Part shown: positions 1 to 12,700 of the stretch, one piece after another | Layout of the letters: each line of letters begins with the position of its first letter | Position numbering within the stretch: the first letter of the stretch is position 1 | Notes under the pieces: model-generated | The model's database searches: none | What the model saw: the letters and a program-made list of their open reading frames with translations, nothing else | Told to the model about the DNA's origin: nothing | Assembly (NCBI GenBank): GCA_037577475.1 | Contig: JBAGJB010000181.1 | Span: 224,001-288,000, forward strand | Direction of reading: 5' to 3' | DNA: 64,000 bases | Origin: Chaunax sp. Z400 | Lineage: Eukaryota > Chordata > Actinopteri > Lophiiformes > Chaunacidae | Translations under genes and position numbers: made by a program

Positions 1-105
1 TTTTTGAGGGAGCCGGTCCGCGGTTGCGGGTCCGAAATCCCGGGTCCAAAGTCCCGGTCCGAAATCCCGGGTCCAAAATCCCAGGTGTGAAATCCCTAGT
101 GAACC
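1..105. repeat. GGTCCGAAATCCC motif ladder (end of module S)
   Basis: A short run of imperfect 13-17 bp motifs of the form GGTCCRAARTCCC. It recurs at 18160-18245, 19110-19180, 24600-24690, 52012-52090 and 57945-58025. Each motif resembles a tRNA B box (GGTTCRANTCC) with one extra base. That resemblance is an observation only; I know of no named family with this ladder. Confidence 0.7.
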
Positions 106-259
106 TCACTATAGCAGAGCTTTGTCCAGACTTTGTTTCTTCCCTCTGCAGGCCTGACATTTGAATCAACTTTGTTTGTCATTACCAAAGACTGACTGTT
201 TCATTCAAGATTTATTTGCTTTAAACGTCTCCCCTGTGTTTGAAATCCTGAGGGTGAGG

Positions 260-560
260 GAGGAAAAATGTTCAAGTATTGAATTATTATTTTTCACTTT
301 TGTTTCAGAATTATGGCTCTCTGTGACGGTGCTATGATTTCAATCAAAGTTCATTCGGGTAAGTGCGAGCTGCTTGTGCTTGAGTCAGCGTTTTGCTCAT
401 GTTACCACTCAAGAGTCCAACATGAGAGGGAGGGGAAAAGTGGGGGGGAGATGCAGGGAGGAAGAGGATGAGGGGGGAAAATGTTGAAGTATTGAATTAT
501 TATTTTGCACTTTTGTTTCAGAATTATGGCTCTCTGTGACGGTGCTATGATTTTCATAAT
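260..560 (+). other. Duplicated exon-like block in R1
   Basis: Two near-identical stretches (about 264-345 and 485-557) each contain a pyrimidine tract, a TTTCAG acceptor and an ATG-started short frame. The first runs MALCDGAMISIKVHSG into a strong GTAAGT donor at 360. In the second copy the frame soon changes. This could be the 5' coding exon of a gene, or a fragment of one carried by the repeat. The same pair occurs at about 24865-25155 and 58200-58500. I do not recognise the peptide. Confidence 0.35.
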
Positions 561-1047
561 TAAAACATCTGTGTACTGTGCCATGTTGAATTACATTTAC
601 AGACAAAATATTTTATTTAGTAGTTTTATTAATAGTTCTGTATTAAAAATATGTTGACATGACTGGTGTTGAGGGGTAAAAGTGTTTTATGAGAGCAATA
701 GTTAGTATTCTTCATAATTGTGAGTGAAATCTCTTGACCAGATGGAGCCTGGGCCCCATGTATCAAGGCTGAGTCTTTGGCAGCAGACTAGGACCCTTTG
801 CTGTGAGTCCTGCCCCCTCTCATTGCCACGTTTCCACGTTTTTTGCTTGAGAGAGATTCTAAGTATTGGGTACTCTTGGATTAGACTCTGAGAACAGAGC
901 ATTGTGCACACAAAGCCTTAAAAGGACAAGGGTTGAAAAACAGCAGACATTTACAAGACAATGTTACACAGGCTGAATGTCATTTATTGATCTTTAAAAT
1001 GCCATGTTATCAACTTCGGAAGCTCTTGCCCCAAGTCATTAATTACA

Positions 1048-1084
1048 CATTTGCTTTAGTCAATCTGATTGACTAAAGCAAATG
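1048..1084. repeat. Perfect 18-bp inverted repeat (palindrome)
   Basis: Left arm CATTTGCTTTAGTCAATC, a single central T, and the exact reverse complement as right arm. It could extrude as a cruciform. The same palindrome is intact in R2 (near 25649-25689) and R4 (near 58990-59027). It is absent from R3, which begins two bases to the right of the equivalent position. Confidence 0.9.
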
Positions 1085-1121
1085 CATTGACGATGATAAA
1101 TATAACATTTGCGCAAAAAAA

Positions 1122-1268
1122 GTTTTAGCTCAGGGAGGTGGGATCCTGACCCGCAATCCTGGAAAGCAGGTTCGAATCCCGGCTGTCTCGTTCTTTCAAA
1201 ATGTAGCTTCTGTTTGACACAGCTGAGCTTCAAGAGTCTGAGGTTGACGGTTCCAATCCTGATGTTCA
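1122..1268 (+). repeat. Pair of tRNA-like segments, R1
   Basis: The first segment has an A-box-like TAGCTCAGGGAGG and a perfect B-box GGTTCGAATCC at 1169-1179. The second (from about 1200) has GTAGCTTCTG and a B-box-like GGTTCCAATCC at 1249-1259, which reads GGTTCAAATCC in the other three R copies. The T-stems do not pair well and no clean cloverleaf forms. These are therefore read as tRNA-derived SINE-like remnants and not as working tRNA genes. Confidence 0.5.
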
Positions 1269-2049
1269 GATGAGTCTCTGCGTTTTGTCCTCTGAAGTTT
1301 GAAATGTCAGAAGTAGAACAGGAACAATTGTTCTGTCCAGTCTAGAGGAAACCTGACCATAGCATAAAAATGTGACTCCTCTTTCCAAACTCCAAGGATG
1401 ACCAGTGTCACAACAATCAAGTCCAAACAGGATTTATTTACATTTCTTTACAAAGATACAAGTTTCAAATGTTTACAGCAACTTCATTTAACAAAGTGAA
1501 GGACAGAAAATACATGAAACTTCACTTCCAAACATAAAAAAGAGAAAATCAAAAAGGGTTTACCTTCCTGTTACAGCAATACAGAATATTTACAATATAT
1601 ACAAAAGAAACTTCACTACAACAATCATCTAATCACCAATTAGCACAAAGTGATGAGGCAGACAGGAAGAGGAGGAGTCACTGATGGGATCCACAGCTGT
1701 GTTAATGAGGCGCCATCAGTCTCCTGTCCAATCAGCAGCCTCCAGGTGTAACTCTGAAACAACAGAACAAAGTGCCAGCATCAGGAGAACAAAAAAAAAC
1801 TAAATAGCAAATACAAGTAGACCAATTTTATCTGTCTTTTTGTCAGACTGAGAACATCTTGCATGATTTTGTTTGATATTTTTTTTAACTGTGAGCAACA
1901 CTTCAAATGCAGAAAAGCTAATTATCTGAGCAGTGAGACGTTTTTCTCCACGAGGGTCTGAGATGTGTTCACAGCAACAGGGAAAAACCGACCAACAAAT
2001 GTTACCTAAACTATGAGCCACTCTGCAAAAACAGGATCTCTGTTGCGTC

Positions 2050-2157
2050 ACATGAACTCATTTGGGACACTTGGCAGCGTAATGGCGCACGCAGGAGGAC
2101 AGGACGAGTCGGGGCAGCAGGAGCGACAACAGTAGGATTTTCTTTTACTTTTCATTC
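2050..2157 (-). CDS. Small Cys-rich ORF in R (hypothetical, 35 aa)
   Basis: A 35-codon frame on the minus strand, starting MKSKRKSYCCRSCCPDSSC and ending at a TGA at 2050-2052. It has six cysteines in its first 24 residues. It stays open in all four R copies, with a few substitutions (for example C to F in R2). It is short, has no obvious signal peptide and sits in a repeat, so translation is doubtful. I do not recognise it. Confidence 0.15.
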
Positions 2158-2268
2158 TGTGGAATCGGGAAACACGTTTTTTAAAGCCAAATCATTCACA
2201 AGTACAAAATCAAGCCCGTCAGAAGGCAGTCGATCCCGCACAACTCCTCTAACTGTGCGCCGTGTCAC

Positions 2269-3690
2269 GCGCAAAACTCACTACACCAAGATATCAGACC
2301 CACAGAATGATTTTTCAGAGATAGAAAGGACCCACATAACGCCGAGATGAAGGGTTGATTTGCCCGTCTCTCACCCTGTCCGCTTAACTGACAGTCGGAG
2401 AAAGGAAAACGTGCGTAATGAACGGCAAAAAGTCACCTCACTCACAGAAATATCTAAGCCTAATTCTTAAGATTTATGTATTTTAATTACATGTAAATTT
2501 TCCATGAATTTCAATTACATAATTTCAACATAAATAAACTAATAAACTTTATGCGATTCATATTTGTCACTAAAACATGAATGAAATAAGTAAAAGTTAG
2601 ATTTATGTAATAGTTCGAATAAACTTTATGTGTTTTAAATACATAATAAACAGCTTTATGTATTTTTATTCAATAAATGCAATTTGTTTCAATTCAATAC
2701 AAATATGCTTATTAATCAGAATGAATACGTTTAATGTCTTTAAAATACTTAATAACTATGTTTATGCAATAAACTGAATTTATTCTAAATGCATTCTATT
2801 TATATACTTTTTTTAAATAAACCCAATTTAATTTTTTGTTTTAATTATATATTTTTTTTAAAATTATATATTTTTTCTGTTCACCATACATTTACAATCT
2901 GTTATTAAAATACATACAAGAACAGTCAGACCACCAATAAACTTGTTTCACAGTTTATTTGTTGTGAACTCCAGTGCAAAACTCATAATATGAAATGTCT
3001 TCAAATCCCCATAAAAACATGTATCGCAAAATATACATATAAAAATAGAGTGCCATCTTTTTTGGTTTTGGATCAGTCAATACTACAGTGGCGCACAAGG
3101 GCAAACGAGCTGCAACTTAAGAAACCACATGCAAATAGACAAAACACAAGAAAATTAAGAAGACATCAATTTGACAACACATGCACAGCATTTAGAAAAT
3201 GTGCTGCAAAACCACAACACAACAGAAGTGTTTACAAAGGACACATAAAATGATGCATCCCTGGGTGCGCCTTTTCTAATACTGCATTTAAAGAATAGAA
3301 CAGATTTAAAACACAAACATTTCATTTGTTGTTTTCATCTGACACGTTACGCTTACCTTAACTTCTGGATCGTGCGGTCATGTGACTTAGAATAAAACCT
3401 TAATTAACATTGTGGGAATACAACAACACAGTACCTAAAGCTAAACAAGGTGTATTATACTTACTTAAAAAACTCTTATTCACCACCACACATTTTGACT
3501 TCTAGTGTACTGTAAACTCTTTCAAGAACTGCAAGCAAGGTTGAATAACCATCACTCTGTTAACTGAAACACCTCACAGACAAAACAGTGTTGACCAAAC
3601 AGGCCATCTAGGCCTGTAACAATAACTACTTTTGTTGGAAACTAAGTGAACAAGTACTTACAACAAGTCAACCACAGAGGGAAAACTCCA
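2269..3690. other. AT-rich non-coding stretch
   Basis: From about 2440 to 2900 the sequence is a degenerate AT-rich patchwork rich in TTTATGTATTTTAATTACAT-like motifs. An open frame at 2990-3253 has no recognisable domain and looks like chance. This stretch lies downstream of the minus-strand SAMD3-like gene, so it may include its 3' UTR. TTTATT (AATAAA on the minus strand) occurs several times, but I cannot choose one as the poly(A) signal. Confidence 0.6.
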
Positions 3691-6317
3691 TTACCGGAGC
3701 ATCTTAATTTTCAGTGCTTGGACTTTTGGTGAAAGCTTGGTCGTGTCCAGTTCCGTGAGGACTTTCTGAAACACTTCGAAAAGGCACTTCAGGTCCTTTG
3801 GATAGCTTAAGTTCAGTGCATAAATGAGTCCAAAGAGCATCACACATCCATGGGTGACACTCTGAAGGTTCTGCAGAACTTCAGTGCCTTCAAGCACAAC
3901 ACCTACATCTGCAGGTTTGTCTTCAGGACTAGCGCCCTCCACCCGAATAACATGTATGCCCATCGTTGTCTCAGGAATCAGCGCCTCAGCCTCTCTGGGT
4001 TCACTGTCCTGGAGGACAAACAAAGAGAACAATGAGCTGCTGATCACATTGGGATATTCAGAATTTAAGGCACACTGTTTCACAAACTTACAAATATGTT
4101 GAACCATTCAAATGCAAAATAACGCCACGATTTCAAAACCACACAAAACAGTCAGGAAGACCCAATAACTGGCCTTTCATTTCTGTCAAACCAGTTTGCA
4201 ATGACCTCAACTTACCATTGCTGCCTATAAAGTTTGCCACCAAGAGTACTTTAGTAAACCTGCAAGCCAACAAAAACTGCATACATTGTGATCCTTCAAA
4301 AAGTTAAATACTCCCCCACAGTCAGATGTTAGTGTTTACTTTGGTAAACTAGGCCTACGCTGTTATCCAGACAGCAAGGGTATATCCCCGAAAGCCAATC
4401 CCCCTCCATTGTACAAGCAATTCCCCTGATTGAACTCCTAAAATTAAATGTGAAGTTATGTCTGAAAAACAGTGTTTTTCATTAAAAAAAGCTCCTCCTA
4501 GTGAGTAAAATATGAACTATTAGACTAAAATTAAACATATACAAATAAATACAAGATAGACCTCCTCAAATTGCACCAAATTTGGACAAAATCAGAGGAA
4601 CGGTTGAGAAATTAAGGCCCCTATATTTCTGAGATAAAACTCTCCCAAGTGTCAGAAATATGGAACCAACCTTTCCCTAAATCAACCCAGTTCTTCCTCG
4701 CACTAAGGTCTATGAGGGTATAAAATCTGAAAATGATACATGAAATAGTTTGAGTTATCGTGTGATACAATATAATTATGAAAAAGGAAGCCTGTTATTT
4801 AATCCAAATTTGGTGAATATGAATTGACTCGGAGTATTATCTTGTATATATCAAATTTTACTCTAATAGTTCATATTTTACTCCTTACTCCCTATTTTTA
4901 CTCCAAAATGTACACTTTGTATTACCAATTGCTTCATATTTTCCAGAGTCATTTACATGTGAGAAGCTTCTCGTTTGGTTTATAAGATCAATAATGCTCC
5001 ACACTGATAGCTGCATAGTTCAGTCTTTTAGTACACACTTCATGCACATAGGCAAAGCTAGACTGGGGTGCCTTTGAGGAAAGTAACAAAACTATCAATG
5101 AAAATATATCCACAACACATATACAAAATTAAGACAGTAGGTTGCCAAACACTCACCACGTATTCCTTGACCAGTGTCTCCATGTCTTCATTAAGGTGGA
5201 CACCTGAGCTCCTCAGGACACAGCCTCGTTTGGTGTGTAGGTCTTCATTCTGAAAAGAAAAAAATACATTAATCACAGCATTGAGCAGTTGTATCATATG
5301 TGCCTTAAAAGGGTTTTCCAACTTGAAAATGTACATGGACAATCTACATATATGCATGGATACCGGCTATTGCGGCCATAGAGGATATGCTTCAGCCTGA
5401 AATGTTTTTAGCAGCTCATACCTGGAAGATACTGTGATGCCACACACTTGAGATGCCACTGCCACATTTACATACAGCATCTGTGAACAAAGGAAAAGAG
5501 GAATTTATCAGTTGTGGAGAAGAACATACGGATAGAAAAACAAAACACAAGCAATCTCCTTTAAAAAAACCAAAAAACCAAATATGATTTACAGCACACT
5601 ACCTGCAAAAACATATCAAACCCTAGGTCAAACAATGCAAATATGTTTTTAAGTATGCAGTAGACATGCTAATGTTGCTCATGTTAATGCTTGTACTGTT
5701 GATTCAAAATATGTTTCATCCTTAGTCATCTGATGTATTTAACTTTCTATGTATTATCATGCTCAGTGCCTTTTTAGCCTACATACTTACAAAATCCAAG
5801 AGGTTCCCCCTGCATAGACGATGTCCAAAATCAGCGTAATGTTATGCTTCAAAGAATTCTGAATCTGTAGAAAGACAAAAACAACATGCATTAAACACAT
5901 TGTATTACCAAAATCACCCTCTACTCTTTTTTAAAAACGTTTTCAATGTTGTAACCCATCAGATTCTGTTACCTGCCATGTTGGGAAGCAGTAGGCCTAC
6001 CTGGATCCTAAGCTTAATGATCAATAGCACAATGAAAAAACACTTCAATACAATAAAAATTAAATTTTAATATGTACAATCCAGTTACTTAAAAGCTAAT
6101 TTAACTAAACCAAGGCCTACTAAGGTGGAAGTACATTTATTTTATATTTCATAATTCTGCTCAAACAATTTGAAATGTAGGATTTTACTTGTAAAAACTT
6201 ACAAATACATTGTGATTAATTACTTACGGTAGCTCCGATTCTGAACAACCTCTTGTAACACAGCAGGTCAGAGAATCCGAGTCCGCCAAAGCCAAATACG
6301 GTGGAACAACCCGCCAT
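3691..6317 (-). CDS. SAMD3-like fish-family gene, copy A (multi-exon, 5' part unresolved)
   Basis: Five GT/AG-bounded exons on the minus strand: 6228-6317 (ATG, 30 codons), 5791-5864, 5422-5480, 5157-5249 and 3691-4008 (stop at 3691-3693). The last three join in one frame. Exon 5422-5480 gives ...CKCGSGISSVWHH, exon 5157-5249 starts NEDLHTKRGCVL, and the last exon contains TMGIHVIRVEGASPEDKP and ends in VQALKIKMLR. From memory, this C-terminal pattern (EDL-KRGC, ETMGI, FGLIYALNLSYP, VQALK) is that of fish proteins annotated as SAMD3-like; their molecular role is not established. I see no SAM domain. Exon 5791-5864 is open only in the frame continuing from exon 1, and it does not join in frame to exon 5422-5480. 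A further exon lies between, or the 5' exons are untranslated, or the copy is decayed. The recognised protein is identical in copy B. Confidence 0.6.
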
Positions 6318-6399
6318 CCACGGCTCCTTCGACGTTACTTCAAAATGAACCGCGCAGTTGTTGTCGTCAATGGCTGAAGTCCGACGCGTTTTCAAAATA

Positions 6400-6580
6400 C
6401 TGACTCGTTTTAATAGCGTGACGTAAAAACAAAGAGCGCTTAGCTGATATAAATAGCACCATGCGGGTTAAATTGAAGACTGGGTGAATCCGGACTAAAT
6501 TTAACACTCTCTGGTCTGATGCAGGCCAACAGGTAAAGGTTCAAAATTGTTGAGTCAGTCAGACCTGTGACGTCATTTCC
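6400..6580 (-). promoter_or_regulatory. Candidate promoter of SAMD3-like gene, copy A
   Basis: Upstream of the ATG at 6317 there is a TATAAATA/TATTTATA element near 6451-6458. Further upstream are a perfect palindromic CRE, TGACGTCA (6568-6575), and an AP-1-like TGAGTCA (6551-6557). The order and spacing (TATA about 135 bp before the ATG) fit a vertebrate core promoter. This is motif reading only. Confidence 0.35.
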
Positions 6581-7750
6581 CCTGTAAAACGATCTAATTT
6601 CCTGAAAATGATATGCAAACCAATCTCATAAATTTTAACCAATTGAATCATGCTTGTTCTATAGCAAAACATATTTAAACCTTTTTCATATTTTCTAACT
6701 AATTAAATTGAATTGTTTTCATAATTAACAGATTCATGCTGATTCTATGTCATTTGAATGCATACATTTTCAAAATATGATTATTTACATAAAATCAAAT
6801 AGATATAATTACTTAATATTAAACTAGGCCATGATTCATTTTTTTGAGTCTCTCCCTGACACGTGAGTCAGATGGTTTAATTGGCGAGACAATAAATCAT
6901 CGATTAATGCAACATTAGGAGATTTTATTTTTACACGGTTTCTTTCTAATGAAGGACAGACTACAGTGAAAACAAATAAAACACCTGACTCTTCAACCAA
7001 GAGCTTTATGCTGATATTTCTTTGTATTTAAAAGGTAGTTGAACGTCAACAGATCAGCATTGAACATATTTTTTATACACTTGTTTAGTTGATTAAAGAA
7101 AAACCAGAAAAAAACAATCATAATAAATACTTACCCAACAAAAAAAGGTCATCATCACACAGCAGCCTGGTCAGTTTGAAAGAGGAGAAGAGGAGCCACA
7201 GGTGCCTTTTTAAAGGCTTTGCCATCAGTCTCCTGTCCAATCAGCAGCCTCCACCTGCAACTCCTAAAGAGCACAGAACAAAGTGACAGCGCCTCCCCCA
7301 TTCAGGGAGACAGAACAACACATAAAATTAGCAAATACAAATTATGACTCGGAGGCAGAATATTTGGTGATAAAATTACCACAAGTGACTTTTGGATGTA
7401 TGAGTTTCAGTTTTTCTTGAGGACAGAATGCTTCAAAAATCAAAGATTTGATGTCATGTCTTTAAACTCTCCAAGCAGACCTCTGTCATGTTGAGCTATT
7501 TATTTAGCAAACTTTTGATGTTGATATTCAGAGCCTTTGAACCTTCATCTTGTTGTCAGATTTTCTGAAAGTCACTTGAAGATTGAAACCAAATCCATGC
7601 AAAAACCGGAGATATTTGATCCCAGACACTTTTTTCCCCCTTTTAGATGTCTGATTTTAAAACTTACAGATGTGCCAAAAGATCAGACCAACAATGCCAC
7701 ACTTTCCAAGCAACACAAGATAAGAGATGGACCAGATTGTCACACTGAAA
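6580..7750. other. AT-rich intergenic stretch with a block related to R
   Basis: No convincing gene. At about 7218-7345 there is a diverged copy of part of R (compare about 1702-1820), sharing GTCTCCTGTCCAATCAGCAG and then ACAGAACAAAGTG. This suggests that R or its parent has contributed sequence here more than once. The rest is AT-rich without visible structure. Confidence 0.5.
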
Positions 7751-9689
7751 CAGCTGGAGTAAAAAACACACATGCACGCACACACAGCTGGAGTAAAAAA
7801 TACACACACACAAGCACACACAGCTGGAGTAAAAAACACACACACACGCACACACACAGCTGGAGTAAAAAACACACACACACGCACGCACACATAGCTG
7901 GAGTAAAAAACACACACACACACACACACAGCTGGAGTAAAAAACACACACACGCACATACAGCTGGAGTAAAAAACACACACACGCACACGCACACGCA
8001 CACACAGCTGGAGTAAAAAACACACACGCAGACGCACACACAGCTGGAGTAAAAAACACACACACACACACGCACACACAGCTGGAGTAAAAAACACAAA
8101 CACACACGCGCACGCACACACAGCTGGAGTAAAAAACACACACACACACGCGCACGCACGCACACACAGCTGGAGTAAAAAACACACACACACACGCGCA
8201 CACACAGCTGGAGTAAAAAACACACACACGCACACACAGCTGGAGTAAAAAACACACACACGCACACGCAGCTGGAGTAAAAAACACACACACACACGCG
8301 CAGCTGGAGTAAAAAACACACACACGCACACACAGCTGGAGTAAAAAACACACACACTCACACACACACGCACACAGCTGGAGTAAAAAACACACGCACA
8401 CGCAGCTGGAGTAAAAAACACACACACGCACACACAGCTGGAGTAAAAAACACACACACACACACACACACACGCACAACGCTGGAGTAAAAAACACACA
8501 CGCACACGCACACACAGCTGGAGTAAAAAACACACACACACGCACACACAGCTGGAGTAAAAAACACACACACACACGCACACACAGCTGGAGTAAAAAA
8601 CACGCACACTCACACGCACACACAGCTGGAGTAAAAAACACACACGCACACACAGCTGAAGTAAAAAACACACACACGCACACACAGCTGGAGTAAAAAA
8701 CACACACACTAACACGCACACGCACACACAGCTGGAGTAAAAAACACACACACTAACACGCACACGCACACACAGCTGGAGTAAAAAACACACACACTAA
8801 CACGCACACGCACACACAGCTGAAGTAAAAAACACTCACACGCACACACAGCTGGAGTAAAAAACACACACACTAACACGCACACACAGCTGGAGTAAAA
8901 AACACACACACTAACACGCACACACAGCTGGAGTAAAAAACACACACACTAACACGCACACACAGCTGGAGTAAAAAACACACACACGCACACGCACACA
9001 CAGCTGGAGTAAAAAACACACACACGCACACACAGCTGGACTAAAAAACACACACACACACACGCACACACAGCTGGAGTAAAAAACACACACGCACACG
9101 CACACACAGCTGGAGTAAAAAACACACACACGCACACACAGCTGGAGTAAAAAACACACACACACACACACACGCACACACAGCTGGAGTAAAAAACACA
9201 CACACACACACGCACACAAACGCACACCTGGAGTAAAGAACACACACACGCACACACAGCTGGAGTAAAAAACACACACAAACACGCACACGCACACACA
9301 GCTGGAGTAAAAAACACACACACACACGCACACAAACACACACCTGGAGTAAAACACACACACACACACACGCACACGCACACACAGCTGGAGTAAAAAA
9401 CACACACACGCGCACACATAGCTGGAGTAAAAAACAGACACACACACACACGCGCACACACAGCTGGAGTAAAAAACACACACACACACACACACACGCG
9501 CACGCACGCACACACAGCTGGAGTAAAACACACACACACACGCACACAGCTGGAGGAAAAAACACACACACACACACACACACGCGCACGCACGCACACA
9601 CAGCTGGAGTAAAAAACACACACACACGCACACACACACAGCTGGAGTAAAAAACACACACGCACATGCACACACAGCTGGAGTAAAAA

Positions 9690-9721
<32 letters not shown>

Positions 9722-12700
9722 CTGGAGTAAAAAACACAAACACGCACACACAGCTGGAGTAAAAAACACACACACGTACACACAGCTGGAGTAAAAAACA
9801 CACACACACACGCACACGCACACACAGCTGGATTAAAACACACACACACACGCACACGCACACACAGCTGGAGTAAAAAACACACACACGCACACGCACA
9901 CACAGCTGGAGTAAAAAACACACACGCACACACAGCTGGACTAAAAAACACACACACACGCACACACAGCTGGAGTAAAAAACACACACACGCACACACA
10001 GCTGGAGTAAAAAACACACAGACACGCACACAAACACACACCTGGAGTAAAGAACACACACACGCACACACAGCTGGAGTAAAAAACACACACACACGCA
10101 CACAAACACACACCTGGAGTAAAGAACACACACACGCACATGCACACAAACACACAGCTGGAGTAAAAAACACACACGCACACACAGCTGGAGTACAAAA
10201 CACACACGCACACACAGCTGGAGTAGAAAACACACACACACGCACACACAGCTGGAGTAAAAAACACACACACAGCTGGAGTAAAAAACACACACGCACA
10301 CACAGCTGGAGTAAAAAACACACACACACGCACACGCACACAGCTGGAGTAAAAAACACACACATGCACACGCACACACAGCTGGAGTAAAAAACACACA
10401 CACGCACACACAGCTGGAGTAAAAAACACACACGCACACACAGCTGGAGTAAAAAACACACACACACACACAGCTGGAGTAAAAAACACACACACGCACA
10501 CGCACACACAGCTGGAGTAAAAAACACACACACGCACACGCACACACAGCTGGAGTAAAAAACACACACACGTACACGCACACAGCTGGAGTAAAAAACA
10601 CACACACACACACGCACACGCACACACAGCTGGACTAAAAAACACACACACACACACACGCACACACAGCTGGAGTAAAAAACACACACACACACGCACA
10701 CGCACACACAGCTGGAGTAACAAACACACACACGCACACGCACACAGCTAGAGTAAAAAACAAACACACGCACACAGCTGGAGTAAAAAAACACACGCAC
10801 ACACAGCTGGAGTAAAACACACACGCACACACAGCTGGAGTAAAAATCACACACACGCGCACACGCACACAGCTGGAGTAAAAAACACACACACACACAC
10901 ACAGCTGGAGTAAAAATCACACACACACGCACACAGCTGGAGTAAAAATCACACACACGCACACACAGCTGGAGTATAAATCACACACACACGCACACAG
11001 CTGGAGTAAAAATCACACACACACGCACACAGCTGGAGTATAAATCACACACGCACCTACAGCTGGAGTAAAAAACACACACGCACACACACAAACAGCT
11101 GGAGTAAAAAACACACACACGCACACGCACACACACACACAGCTGGGGTAAAAAACACACACACGCACACGCACACACAGCTGGAGTAAAAAACACACAC
11201 ACGCACACGCACACACAGCTGGAGTAAAAAACACACACACGCACACGCACACAAAGCTGGAGTAAAAAACACACACACGCACACGCACACAGAGCTGGGG
11301 TAAAAAACACACACACGCACACGCACACACAGCTGGAGTAAAAAAACACACACACGCGCACACAGCTGGAGTAAAACACACACGCGCACACAGCTGGAGT
11401 AAAACACACACACACAGCTGGAGTAAAAATCACACACGCACACACAGCTGGAGTAAAAAACACACACACGCACACAGCTGGAGTAAAAAACACACACACG
11501 CACACAGCTGGAGTAAAAATCACACACGCACACAGCTGGAGTAAAAAACACACACACGCGCACGCAGCTGGAGTAAAAAACACGCACACGCACACAAAGC
11601 TGGAGTAAAAAACACACACACGCACAAGCACACACAGCTGGAGTAAAAAACACACACACGCACACACAGCTGGAGTAAAAAACACACACACGCACACACA
11701 GCTGGAGTAAAAATCACACACACGCACACACAGCTGTAGTAAAAATCACCACACGCACACAGCTGGAGTAAAAATCACACACGCACCTACAGCTGGAGTA
11801 AAAAACACACACACGCACACACACACACAGCTGGAGTAAAAAACACACACACGCACACACAGCTGGAGTAAAAAACACACACACGCACACGCACACGCAC
11901 ATACAGCTGGAGTAAAAAACACACACACGCACACGCACACAGAGCTGGAGTAAAAAACACACACACGCACACACAGCTGGAGTAAAAAACACACACACGC
12001 ACACGCACACACAGCTGGAGTAAAAACACACACGCACACGCACACGCACACAGCTGGAGTAAAAACCCCACACACGCGCACACACAGCTGGAGTAAAAAA
12101 CACACACGCACACGCACACAGCTGGAGTAAAAAACACACACGCACACACAGCTGGAGTAAAAACACACACACACGCACACGCACACAGCTGGAGTAAAAA
12201 ACACACACAGACACGCACACACAGCTGGAGTAAAAACACACACACACACACGCACACACAGCTGGAGTAAAAAACACAGACACGCACACAAGCACACACA
12301 GCTGGAGTAAAAAACACACACACGCACACGCACACACAGCTGGAGTAAAAAACACACACACGCACACACACAGCTGGAGTAAAAAACACACACACGCGCA
12401 CACACGCACACACAGCTGGAGTAAAAAACACACACACGCGCACACACGCACACACAGCTGGAGTAAAAAACACACACACGCGCACACACAGCTGGAGTAA
12501 AAAACACACACACACACGCACACGCACACGCAGCTGGAGTAAAAAACACACACACACACAGCTGGAGTAAAAAACACACACACGCATACACACACAGCTG
12601 GAGTAAAAAACACACACGCACACACACACACAGCTGGAGTAAAAAACACACACACGCACACACACACAGCTGGAGTAAAAAACACACACGCGCACACAGC

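Larger units (their letters stand above)
1..2268. repeat. Low-copy repeat module R, copy R1
   Basis: The first of four copies of one module; the others start near 24596, 35379 and 57936. It opens with a GC-rich ladder of GGTCCGAAATCCC-like motifs. It then holds a duplicated exon-like block, a perfect 37-bp palindrome at 1048-1084, two tRNA-like segments (1122-1268) and an A-rich stretch with TTTATT motifs. R1 and R2 are nearly colinear until about 2268 / 26872, where they diverge abruptly, which marks the right edge of the module. R1 matches R3 more closely than it matches R2 or R4. No intact coding gene is convincing inside it. The left edge may lie outside the window. Confidence 0.8.

Noticed and set aside
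1122..1190. Functional tRNA gene
   Set aside because: The B box is perfect, but the T stem mispairs and no acceptor or anticodon stem forms convincingly. It sits in a repeat and is followed by a second degraded tRNA-like segment.
1800..2051. Minus-strand ORF beginning MTQQRS
   Set aside because: Its C-terminal part shifts frame between R1/R3 and R2/R4, and there is no family resemblance. Likely chance.
2159..2350. Plus-strand 63-codon ORF beginning MESGNTFFKAK
   Set aside because: It crosses the R module's right edge at about 2268, so R2 and R4 carry a different ending. No domain is recognisable.
3850..4102. Plus-strand ORFs opposite the last SAMD3-like exon
   Set aside because: They are antisense shadows of a well-supported coding exon.
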